Shown here: positions 1 to 9,328 of the stretch, piece by piece
Numbering within the stretch: position 1 is the first letter of the stretch
Layout: each line of letters begins with the position of its first letter
Origin: Eucommia ulmoides
Taxonomy: Eukaryota > Streptophyta > Magnoliopsida > Garryales > Eucommiaceae
Direction of reading: 5' to 3'
Length of the DNA: 64,000 nucleotides
Assembly (NCBI GenBank): GCA_016647705.1
Contig: CM028338.1
Span: 18,063,577 to 18,127,576, forward strand
Notes under the pieces: generated by a model
The model's database searches: none
What the model was told of the DNA's origin: nothing
What the model saw: the letters and a program-made list of their open reading frames with translations, nothing else
Made by a program: the position numbers and the translations under genes

Positions 1-2
1 AA

Positions 3-719
3 TCAAAATCTGACCTTAAGTCTATTTCGAGAGATTCTGAAAATGATTTTTCTAGGCAAAGTGGATTTGCTTCATCGTCTCATCTTTCATCACAGGCCAG
101 TGATAGTTATACTTTTATTGTTAGAAATTATTTATGTTTTACATCTAGTGTTTTTTATGATAAATCAGATTTGAGATGTTATTATTGCAATAAGGTTGGA
201 CATTTTAAAATATCATGTCTGTTTTGGAACCCTAAGTTTTTGTCTAACAAGGACGGATCCAAAATGAAATGGATACCGAAGAAAATTGTTAAAATATCTT
301 GTGCAGAATTACAAAATGTTAAAAGTGGACCTGAAGGAACAGTTAAAGAGTTTATATCAAAGTTAAATCCACAAGCGACGTGTGCAAAGCGAAAAGATGC
401 ACCAAAGACACAAGGTGAAGTTGTGAAGAAACCACAAGAGATATGTACTAAGAGAAAAGTTGTACTAAATCCAAGATGGGATAGCACAAGAAAACCACAA
501 GCGATCTGTGCAAAGGGAATCTTCAGTAAATCAAATAGAAAAGATAAAAAAAAGAGAGGATACGAACATTCCAAGGAGAATTGCGCACCCAAATCAATTA
601 TGAGATTAAATGAGGTAAAAGGTAAAGTCACCTTAAATGATATAATATATACTCCTAACCCTCCGCATTTTAAATTTATTAAATTTGCTAAAGAGGGAGA
701 GTCCCAACTTGCCAAATAG
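3..719 (+). pseudogene. Copia gag 3' part with CCHC zinc knuckle (partial)
   Basis: Gag is the nucleocapsid precursor that packages element RNA into virus-like particles in the cytoplasm. The frame is open from base 3, so it enters from outside the window; the first in-frame ATG is not the real start. About 59 codons in is CYYCNKVGHFKISC, a CX2CX4HX4C knuckle, followed by a KWIPKK segment like those found after copia knuckles. The C-terminal half is very basic and contains three imperfect repeats, PQATCAKRK, PQEICTKRK and PQAICAKG. It ends at TAG (717-719). No protease or integrase follows, which is odd because copia gag is normally fused in frame to pol. Either pol was deleted or this is a gag-only non-autonomous element. 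The frame is intact for 239 codons, so it is not heavily decayed. Confidence 0.6.
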
Positions 720-1757
720 GTAAGTCGGTAATTGTTTCTAAGACCTATTTTTTTAATGATGTGTTCACTTGTTGTCTTAGAAATATTATTTGGTGATTAT
801 GAGGATCACATTTAGTTAAGGGGTATTAACATGTCTTTATATGCTTATATCAAGTAGTAATCAAATGTGTCAATTTTAAAGCATGTAATGTGATTTAGAA
901 GATTAATTGAATTAAGTTTTTTTATTAATCTTGATTTATTAAAATGCATGTTATTTGAGGTAAATTAAAAGATAAAGATTGATTTATCTAATTTGAATTG
1001 TTCAAGACCATGATTAATTGCTTACTTGGATATATTCATATGTCTCATATTCTCTGAATTTTTTAAATGATTATTATTGTTTAAGGGATTGAGCATGTTA
1101 CGAGATAATATCTTTAATATGCATGTTATTGATTGAGATATAGTTCATGTTCTTGAAGTGCTAATGATTATTGTTGAAAAATGGAGCTAAAAGTTTTATG
1201 AAATAAGTATGCGTTATATTGAGAGCTTTGTAAACTATCATTGAGAGATGTTTCATGCGTTTGTGCTTCAAAGATATTTTTCTCCTTAAAATGAACTAAT
1301 TTGTTTACACTTATATAGTGGGAGATTGCATGTTAAAAATGATATTTTTGGTGTGGATTTTGATGAATTGAGTTGATGTAATATTTATCTATAAAGAAAA
1401 TGTTTTATGCTTAAAAAGAGATTAAATAAGTTTTAAGTTTTAAAAGTTGATTCAATGAGCTTATTATTATAGAGCGAGTTATATGCTTGTTGTGTTCCCC
1501 TCCTACCTAAATTTGTTTTTGAAGATGACAAAGGGGGAGAATTATGGTTGATGTTTTATTAATGGACAGAATTAGTTGATGTGTTATTAAGGGGGAGCTT
1601 ATTGATTAAATTTGTACTTTATTGATTATAGTTTATAATATCTTCATTATTATGCTTAAATGAGTTAAAGAACCCATCCTCGGATTAACGGGAGTGTAGT
1701 TATATTTTATTTTGAAGAAAACATTAAAATTAATTGTCATCATAAAAAATAGGGAGA
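720..1757 (+). other. E1 non-coding 3' internal region with purine tracts
   Basis: No ORF of note. It is AT-rich and contains GACAAAGGGGGAGAA at 1527-1541, a typical copia internal purine tract, another GGGGGAG near 1590, and the final polypurine tract AGGGAGA at 1751-1757 that should prime plus-strand synthesis at the LTR edge. Confidence 0.5.
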
Positions 1758-2268
1758 TTGTTGATTCCAAGATTTTGATGAACAATTAAGTATTAATATT
1801 TTGGTGGAACTAATGTTTAATTGAGTGTTTCAATGATTTAAAGTTCCAGTGATGAAGATGTCAAATTGAATGGATGTTAAATGATGAAGTTGAAGATATT
1901 GAAGATTAAATTAAATGGATGCTAAAATATTGAAGATCAAATTGAATGAATGCTAAATGAAGATGTCAAGATGATGAAGAAGATTTAAGAGTTTGAAGAA
2001 ATTAGGGAAAACAACCCAGATAAATTTCAACTCTTAATATCCCATTTAGGAACACACACGGTACAAAATATTTTTATTATTCATGTGTGTTTTGATTAAG
2101 ATAAATTTATTTGCTCCTATGTGTATTTGAAAAGAAATATTTATAAATGGTTAAAATGGAATTTGAGAAAGTTAGTGGAGCTAATTGAGAAAATAAATTA
2201 GTTAAAGGGGCGAAAATGTAAAAGAGAAAGTGTATAAAACTAGATCAGAGAAAAGATCCAAAAGGGAG

Positions 2269-2450
2269 TAGTCGACTAAGGAGTCGACCGTCCAATGGTG
2301 GCTGAACTCTTTGAATCTGCGAGTTGACCGAGCGATCGATCCGTAAAAGCTTGAAAAACTCTCTAAATCTGCGAGTCGACCGAGCAGTCGACCGATCAAG
2401 TGCATAGGCTACGTACTGAATTTCCCAGTCGGCTGGGCGGTCGACTGGTG
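2269..2450 (+). repeat. GTCGACC-type palindrome cluster in copia LTR
   Basis: At least six copies of AGTCGACCG, AGTTGACCG or GGTCGACTG lie here, several joined to the phrase CTCTNAATCTGCGAG. The core GGTCGACC is its own reverse complement. The equivalent place in the two copia LTRs at 52790-52925 and 53865-54110 carries TCGGTCAACCGAC repeats instead, so the array is a family trait with a drifting core. Confidence 0.6.
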
Positions 2451-3012
2451 GCTCTGTTTCAGGATAATATTTTATCTGAAATCATATCTGAATATAGTGT
2501 TCTTTTTTTTAAGATTTGAGAGAGATTTAAGGGATTTGGTGATATTTAATATATGGTTCATGTATTAATTAAATCATATTGATTTGGTACATTAAATATT
2601 AATGTTTCTCAATTTGGTACTTGAAATAGTTTCTATGCTTATTAATTGAGATTGAGAAATACTTTGGGGATTTAATTGAGAGTTTTAAAAGTTGTTATTA
2701 AGTGATATTGAACCTAAATGAAGTCTTTATGTTATAAGGGGTCTATAAGAGAATTTTACTGTCATGACACTTATAAACTAGCCGTTGGAAGACTGATTAC
2801 ATATCCTTATGTATAGACTTGGGAATTTATATTTTAAGTAAGCAGTAAACAAGAGAGAAATTATATCAGATCATATTGTGAGCTTTTATAAGAATTATCC
2901 ATTTGAAATATTGTGAACTTTTCTAAGAGACGATCTTGACGATCAACTGCTATTAATTTGTGTTGCTACTGGATCTGAAGTTACATTGTTTTATCTATTC
3001 TTTCTGTGGATT

Positions 3013-3017
3013 CCAGG
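3013..3017. repeat. Target site duplication of E2, left copy
   Basis: CCAGG here matches CCAGG at 10829-10833, flanking E2 exactly. A 5-bp duplication is normal for Ty3/gypsy integrase. Confidence 0.85.
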
Positions 3018-4528
3018 TGGTAGGGGCTGCATTTGTGCACGCCTACTTACGCTCACAAGTATACGAGGTCTAAAGTTTTAATATAGTGGATTTTTGAAGA
3101 TCGGATATCGTTCCCACAGAGAAAAGTATGAATAATTGAATTGAATACCGCAATTGACGTAGTCTCGTGTTATCCTGACGATGGAAGATGTGAATTGAAA
3201 TTAGACTAAGCTAAACTACAATTAGTGGGTTAATTCTATCTAGGTTGATTAATTAGGGATTGATTTTGTTAACTTAATACACGTTTGATTTCGTTCGGTT
3301 AACAATAACGGAGTTTAGGTATCCGACAATCTTGGTTCGTAAACTCCTCCGCCACCTCTTCCGAGTGTAAGACAAGGTAATACGCGACTTCGTGTCGACG
3401 AAGAGGTCCCCCTCAATGTCTTAACGACTCTAGGCCGCATGATTCTTGACTCAACGTCATTGATTGCACACTAACTAATGCCCTCCCGGGTCGTTAGGTC
3501 GTAACGATGTGTTTACCCTAGTCCGAATCCAGGGTTACCTCTCCCGAGTGTCAAACCCTAGATTCTCAAATCCAACCCTAATACCATTACAAGAATATTA
3601 AGATCGTAATCAAATGATAAACACAATCGGACTTAAAACAACAATCGTTAAAGAAACGTATATTAAACCAAACGAGTATTTACACAATTACACCTTTCCC
3701 TGACTAATCTCTAAATTACACTAACATGTTCTTAGCCAATACAACATTAAATCAATAGGAGATCATCATTATCAACAATAAACATTAAATACAAGGATGG
3801 AAACAAGGGAAGAAAATCCAAATCTCAAAGTGGAGTAGTCTACTTTCGCCAAAGAACAATCCTCCCGAGCTTCCTCTTCTCCGTTGATGAACTTCGTCTT
3901 CTAGCTCTTCAAGGATTGGCCAATAACACCTCCTAAACTAATCTAATCTACTTATTAAATTATATAAACCTAACTAAGGTGGAAGAAGAGCTCTCAAGAA
4001 CAACCGGGGCCTCCTCTCACGTCTAAGCTAAGGGTCTGAGGTTTGGTGGAGAAAAGGGTTAAATAGGTAAGGTTTGAAAATATCTTCAAAATATCTGAAA
4101 ACAGATATTTCTGTGCAGAGTTTCACCGCCTAAGAGGTGGTTCACCGCTTAGGCTGTGGCTTTAAGTCGGTTAAGCTCCTGTCGGTAACTTTGCCTAGGC
4201 GGTGGTTTTTCTGCCTAGATGGTGGCTGCTGGAATAACAATCTGTCGTTTTCTCGCCTAAACAGTGGTTTTCTCGCCTAGGCGGTGGTTCATCCCTTCAG
4301 CACTCCAACATTCTGTCTCTTTTCTGCCTAGGCGGTGATCTTCATTCACCGAAACCCTGTTTTGCAAATTTTGTTCACAGTTTCTCCATCTTTTTCACTT
4401 GTTTCTCCCCCTTTGACGTCCTTTCCCTGTTCTACACTAAAACACACTAAAACACAATTAAATATAAGTAAAACACTTGAAAACTAACAAATCCAGTTTA
4501 GAAATAGATAGGTTTTTCACACCTATCA
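3018..4528 (-). repeat. E2 3' LTR
   Basis: On the minus strand it begins TGATAGGTGTG and ends GGGGCCCCTACCA-like (here CAGCCCCTACCA). It aligns along its length with 9329-10828. Promoter side: the palindrome cluster is at 4124-4338 and an AT-rich TATTTAA block lies around 4062, downstream on the minus strand. Confidence 0.9.
4124..4338. repeat. CACCGCCTAGGCGGTG palindrome cluster, E2 3' LTR
   Basis: Seven imperfect copies of a 16-bp palindrome, core GCCTAGGC, at about 4124, 4143, 4191, 4211, 4252, 4272 and 4324. Each keeps one or both half-sites (CACCGCC / GGCGGTGG). The copies are separated by 15-50 bases of unrelated sequence, so this is a dispersed cluster and not a simple tandem repeat. 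Confidence 0.75.
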
Positions 4529-4544
4529 ATACCCCCAAACTTAG
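4529..4544 (-). promoter_or_regulatory. E2 polypurine tract
   Basis: Minus strand reads CTAAGTTTGGGGGTAT directly before the 3' LTR start. The same tract precedes the 3' LTR in E3 (15847-15860) and in E5 (37324-37340). Confidence 0.75.
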
Positions 4545-6195
4545 AATTTTGCTAGTTCTCGAGCAAAACACTAACGCTAAACTAAACTAACAAATGAACT
4601 AACCAACTAAAAATGAAAAACTAAACTAACACGAAAGAAGTATATGCATGTAAATATAAAGTTCATTCGAAATGACCAATTTGTTCCTCCCTCAACATCC
4701 CTAAATCGGATCAAGTTCGGTAAGTAACCCATACCAAGTGGTGTTCTAGAATTTCAACGATCAATATCAATAAAAACTATTCTAGATCCATTTGAAGTGT
4801 GCGTGTGAGAACTCAAATGTATAACTAGTCAAATACCGGATTCGATTATTCAATTGTTAAGCTCATAACTTAAACCGTTGAAGGATTCAGGAAAACCATA
4901 TGCTTGATTGGAGTCTACTATCCACTAATGTAGGCTCGGATATTCACAGAAATCAATAGGGCTTGGTTTGACTTTGGAGAATGACCATGGGTATCACTGG
5001 AATAAAATTAGTAACTCGGTTTAATCGATCGATACCCGAGGTAAGATCGCTTGTCACTATCATCTCTAATGACCCCACATTCTTAGAATACAACTCTGAA
5101 TAAGAAATGAAAATGCTGGTATTCATTTGTCGAAAGAGAAGAAAATGAAAACTATATTCACGTTTTTTTTTTTTTTAACTAACATATTCCTAAATTAACT
5201 CGAATTATTACAGTTTTGGGGAAGTGCAAAAAGAAGTTAGAGAAACACACCCCCAAACTTATTCGAATTTATAAAATTTTACGAATATGTAAAAAGAAAT
5301 GATAGAAACACACCCCCAAACTTATTTTAGGAGCGTGCAAAAAGAAATACAAAAGTGACAAGTGAATACACTAATACCGAATCAATAAAAATTTATCAAA
5401 ACCCGACCGCTCACTTGATGTCACTCAATTTTGAAAATTAGGCTTAGCGACATTGGGTTTGGAAAAATTTAATTGAAAGGAGTATTTGAACGTTTTCAAA
5501 ATTGATTACGTTATCGGTTTCGACAGGGGAAATAAGGAATTAACATTTTCTGGTTAGCTACAATGGTTCAAGCAAAAAATTGACGGCCTAAATCACGTCT
5601 TTGGAATTACCTTACCTAGGATTCCGCCTCAAGTTTTCCCCAAATCAAGTTCTAGTTTCCTCATTTTCTATCATGAACTTAATATCGAATAATCAACGTC
5701 TAATCATTCAGATAATTATACATTGAGTTCAAATGTCGTGCAATTTTTGGATTGAGATAATTTTTACCCAATCGACATGTTAAGCACACAAAACACACAA
5801 GGAAGGTATTACCCCCAACCTCAATATGCAATTAGGGGATAATTCTCATCATCGGGTCTTGGCCCAAATGAACTCACATCTAAGTATGCAAACACAACTT
5901 TATACATACACAATACTAAACTAATTCTAATACTAACATACATAAATTAATCTAACACTAAACATGCAAAAATAAAAATTAAACTAACTAAACTAAAAAT
6001 TTAAAACTAAAACATTCATAATAATAAAATACATACTCAAAATAATGGTTCATCATTTTCTACTAAACTATCATCCAATCCATACCATCTAGGACTGAAC
6101 ATGCCAGTGTTCCAACATCAGCGAACCCAATAAACATATAGCATGCTTGCACACAAAATGGGTTGAACACATACCTAGGGAATAAGACTTATTCC
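4545..6195 (-). other. E2 conserved non-coding 3' domain
   Basis: No ORF can be supported. The block is alignable by eye, phrase by phrase, with 14200-15846 in E3 and 37341-38850 in E5, and in part with 11751-12329 in E4. Shared landmarks include the phrase around a GCCTCAAG-type word at 5629, CTAGAA at 4746 and a CCGAGCCTACATTAG-type word at 4923-4937. Runs of ACACACCCCCAAACTTATT at 5246 and 5310 resemble decayed extra copies of the purine tract. Confidence 0.6.
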
Positions 6196-7326
6196 CTACT
6201 GTTCACCTAAAGACGAATCATCACCATCATCACTTTGGGAAGGAGAGTGTAGTCTCTGGAGTAGTTGTGGCATCACAGATAGCATCGGAGGGTAATCGTC
6301 CATCTCAAAGCCAAGGCCCTCCCAAATCTTCCGTTGGACTCAATCTTGTTGCCTCGAAAATTGGTCCAGGAAAGAAGCAATCTCGTATTGGTTCTAGAGG
6401 ATGGTCTGAAGCTTATTATTAATCATCTCTTGGGAGTTTTTATCTCGGGCTCCAGAAGGTCCAGTCGTCTCGTCTGCTTGCTCTTCCCCTTCCTCAGGCT
6501 CAGGCTTGGGTGCCTCTTGCGCCCCAGTCTTCCACAACCGGTTTATCGCTAATAGAGTAAGTGGAGTAATAGGGTCACACTAGATTTCCCCGAATACAGT
6601 CATATCAGCTAATCTGAAAATATGGGTTAATAGTGACGGAAATGGGAGCCCAGTCTTTACCGTTTTCGTAGCATGAATGATCGATGAATAGATTAGAAAT
6701 CCAACGTTGATTGGTTGTCCGGTCTGAATTTTATAGATAAAAAAGGCCCTGTCCTTTGAGACGTCTGACAGATGTGATGTCGGTAAGAGGCTTCCGCAAA
6801 TGAAGTGGTGCCAGATTTTTGGTTTGAGGCATTGCACCGTAAAGGTAGAGATGTTTGGCCCTTGGTGTTTCCACTTTACTTTGCCAGATGTGATCTTTTG
6901 AATGACCCTATGCAAAGTAGGGTCTTAGCTTTCAAGGGACTCCGGTGCAGACAGTCCAAAGAGATGGTTGATGAAGTCGGGGCTGAAGATGATAGGTTGA
7001 TTCTGAACCCTTTCTAGGTCATCAATGGCCTCTATAGAATTAGCATAAAACTCTTTGACCAAAGCAATCTCGCCTGGGGGTGGCGATTTACAGAATTGTT
7101 CCCAGTAGCGACTTCGGATTTTATTTTGAAATTCTACCGAGAGATCTTCAATCGGACTGAAACCCCATTGACGTATGCAGGCACAATATTTTTCATGTTC
7201 TTTAAAGTGTTCCTCCGCTTGTTTTGACACAAAGCGGGTGGCATCGTAGTCAACGTCGGTCGGCACCCTAGGGTGTGAACTTGACCCTTCTCCTCTGGCC
7301 CTCTTCTTTGCTGCTCTTTTCGGCAT
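6196..7326 (-). pseudogene. E2 captured ORF: 'putative plant transposon protein' family, four in-frame stops
   Basis: Starting at ATG 7326 one reading frame runs 376 codons to TAG at 6198 without any frameshift, but is broken by TAA (6927), TAG (6582), TAG (6396) and TGA (6342). The N-terminus is basic (MPKRAAKKRARGEGSSS), followed by TRFVSKQAEEHF, IRSRYWEQFC and, after the first stop, IWHHFICGSLLPTSHLSD and GLPFPSLLTHIFR. From memory of the family this is the domain called putative plant transposon protein (PF20167-like), widespread in Athila-related elements and without known function. The C-terminal third is acidic and Pro/Glu-rich (EAPKPEPEEGEEQADE), ending in a Ser/Asp-rich tail. A nuclear role is suggested only by the basic start. 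The start is favoured because a good 3' splice site lies three bases upstream. Confidence 0.7.
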
Positions 7327-7329
7327 TGC

Positions 7330-7687
7330 CTACAATCACAATCACAAAAACCCAATAAAACCTCATCATATATAAACAATTGAAAAACATAAACCTCCCT
7401 AATCACTTTGTCAAGAACACATACATCCCAAAACGAACACCCTTTTGAATTTTTCAAACAAATTTCACAAATGTGACATCCTATATTAGTTCACACACTC
7501 AACCAATCCAATTAAACATGTTTATCACCAAGAATCGAACCAAAAACCCATGGAACTTCGAAATCGCGAAACTAGGGTTAAGGGGTTTTGGGCAAAATTT
7601 CAAAATCGATTGATTTCTTTGATATAATCATGTAAACCAACCAATAATTTCAACAACTAGACTAAATTTAATGTAAAAGAAACTTAC
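7330..7687 (-). other. Predicted leader intron of the E2 ORF
   Basis: On the minus strand CAA/GTAAGT at 7687 fits a 5' splice site, and a T-rich stretch leading to TTGTAG at 7330 fits a 3' splice site. Removal of the 358-bp segment would place the leader three bases before the ATG at 7326. This is an inference from consensus only; there is no expression evidence. Confidence 0.4.
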
Positions 7688-7765
7688 TTGTTGAGAATTA
7701 ATGGTCCAATTAAAAGAGAATGAAGAAATTGCACCTTTCACGTAAAACCCTAAATTTTTGGAAAT

Positions 7766-8160
7766 AGGGGTGGAGATCCGATTCTTGGAGGTTGAATCGT
7801 GATGGAAATGACTACTTTTGGTAATGGACGGATGATTTTTGAATATTAGAACGGTTTGGGAGTGAGGTTTTAGAGTGAAGGTAGAGGATTTGGGGAGGGA
7901 ACCTTGCGATTTCTATTTTTGAACGAACGGGCTGTTTTTAATAGCAGAAGGTCCACCGCTTGGGGGGTGGAGATCCGATTCTTGGAGGTTGAATCGTGAT
8001 GGAAATGACTACTTTTGGTAATGGACGGATGATTTTTGAATATTAGAACGGTTTGGGAGTGAGGTTTTAGAGAGAAGGTAGAGGATTTGGGGAGGGAACC
8101 TTGCGATTTCTATTTTTGAACGAACGGGCTGTTTTTAATAGCAGAAGGTCCACCGCTTGA
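7766..8160. repeat. 197-bp tandem duplication in E2 leader
   Basis: Two near-identical copies, 7766-7962 and 7963-8160, offset by exactly 197 bases (for example TGGAGATCCG at 7771 and 7968, ATAGCAGAAG at 7941 and 8138). Only a handful of differences are visible, so the duplication is younger than the LTR divergence. Each copy ends in half of a CACCGCTTG palindrome. Confidence 0.85.
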
Positions 8161-8450
8161 GCGGTGGAACTCTTTTCTTTAAAAACAAACCTTCTAACGA
8201 AATTCCGCTTAGGCGGTAGTTTTTCTGCCTAAGCGAAATTACACCATTGTGAAAATATTTTGTTCTGCTGTTAATCCGCTTAGGCGGTGGTTTCTCTGCC
8301 TAAGCGGTGGAGTGTATTTTGAAAATTTGGTACATCCTGTATTTTTACCGCCTAAGCGGTGGTTAACCACTTGGGCGGTGGGCTGTTTTCACCCACTCTG
8401 TATTTTTACCGCCTTAGCGGTGGTTAACCGCTTGGGCGGTGGGCCTGCAA
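8150..8450. repeat. Internal palindrome cluster upstream of the E2 ORF
   Basis: Nine copies of CACCGCTTAGGCGGTGG-type palindromes, here mostly with cores GCTTAGGC, GCCTAAGC or GCTTGGGC, at about 8151, 8205, 8226, 8276, 8297, 8348, 8369, 8407 and 8430. On the minus strand the cluster is followed by TATTAAAAAC (8131-8140) and then by a C/T-rich leader, so it has the same order as the clusters in the LTR promoters but lies inside the element. Confidence 0.65.
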
Positions 8451-8459
8451 CTCCCACTT

Positions 8460-9146
8460 TCATGTTTTTCTCAAATTTTCAAAATATGATTCCACCCCGT
8501 ATGTTTTCACTTCACTTGTTCAATGTTTTTAAACTTAAAATACTTTCCCAAGTGTCCACATTCCTAAATTCACTCCTGAACACGTTCTGAAGCCATGCCG
8601 GCTTCCAAAAAGAATAAATAATCAAATAAATAGTTACAAAAATCGAGTAATTTGATACCCTAAGTTTTATTTCAAAAAAAAATAGCACTTGAGTTACCGT
8701 CCGCAGCTAGACTATCGTGTCACTAAGTATTTTTCACCAAAATTCCCCAGAGACAAGGAATTTGGGCTCAAATGCTCAGTCGGATCAAGATCATGGCTTA
8801 AAGTCAGCTTCTCCTCTCAGTCCTTATCATTTGCAATAAGCTCAATCTCGGGATTGAGAATTAAGAATTTTAATTTTCTTCATCTTTTCTCGCTCTGCTT
8901 GATCTCATTAACACAATGAAACAAAAATAAAAATTAAAAACAAAACAAAAATAAATGTCAGGATTAACACTTGACCACTTAGTCACAATATCAACTTAGA
9001 ATTCACACTAATCCCATGTCAACAGCACTAAAAACTTGATGTGTTGACGGAACTAGGATACAATACATTTGCTTTTCCTATTTAAAACTTAAGTTCTGAG
9101 CCGATACCGCGTTTATTTTACAATATTCAATTAAAATTCAAACAAA
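8460..9146 (-). other. E2 leader between primer-site repeats and internal promoter
   Basis: No ORF can be supported. It is AT-rich, with one scrap near 9044-9110 that resembles sequence found next to the primer-site repeats of E5 (GTTGACGG, ACTTGCTTTTCCTAT-like words). Confidence 0.4.
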
Positions 9147-9322
9147 TCCCCGGCAACGTCGCCAAAAACTTGGTAGGCGTTGACGGGAACAGAATTTGAC
9201 AATATTCAAATAAAATTCACTCTAATCCCCGGCAACAGCGCCAAAAACTTGGTAGGCGTTGACGGGAACAAAATTTGACAATATTCAAATAAAATTCACT
9301 CTAATCCCCAGCAACAGCGCCA
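9147..9322 (-). repeat. Three 79-bp tandem copies of the primer-binding site, E2
   Basis: TCCCCGGCAACGTCGCCA (9147-9164), TCCCCGGCAACAGCGCCA (9226-9243) and TCCCCAGCAACAGCGCCA (9305-9322) are spaced exactly 79 bases apart. On the minus strand each reads as a primer site complementary to the 3' end of plant tRNA-Asp(GUC), TGGCGCCGTTGCCGGGGA. Each is followed by AAAAACTTGGTAG, the LTR edge: for the two inner copies the edge continues GCGTTGACGGGAAC, unlike the true LTR, which continues GGGCC. Confidence 0.85.
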
Positions 9323-9328
9323 AAAACT

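Larger units (their letters stand above)
1759..3017 (+). repeat. E1 3' LTR, first part (TGTTGATTCC start)
   Basis: The LTR starts with TGTTGA just after the purine tract. The same start and order of blocks recur at 52204 and 53391, which confirms it is a repeat. The LTR is interrupted at 3017 by E2 and resumes at 10834; total length would be about 2.2 kb, long for copia. Confidence 0.65.

Noticed and set aside
182..715. Minus-strand 177-codon frame opposite the copia gag
   Set aside because: It is the shadow of gag; hydrophobic residues derive from the reverse complement of Lys-rich codons and there is no motif.
9147..9322. Regularly spaced repeats suggesting a CRISPR-like array or tRNA-Asp genes
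   Set aside because: Each unit is only an 18-base complement of the tRNA 3' end beside an LTR edge; there is no tRNA fold and the context is plant retrotransposon.
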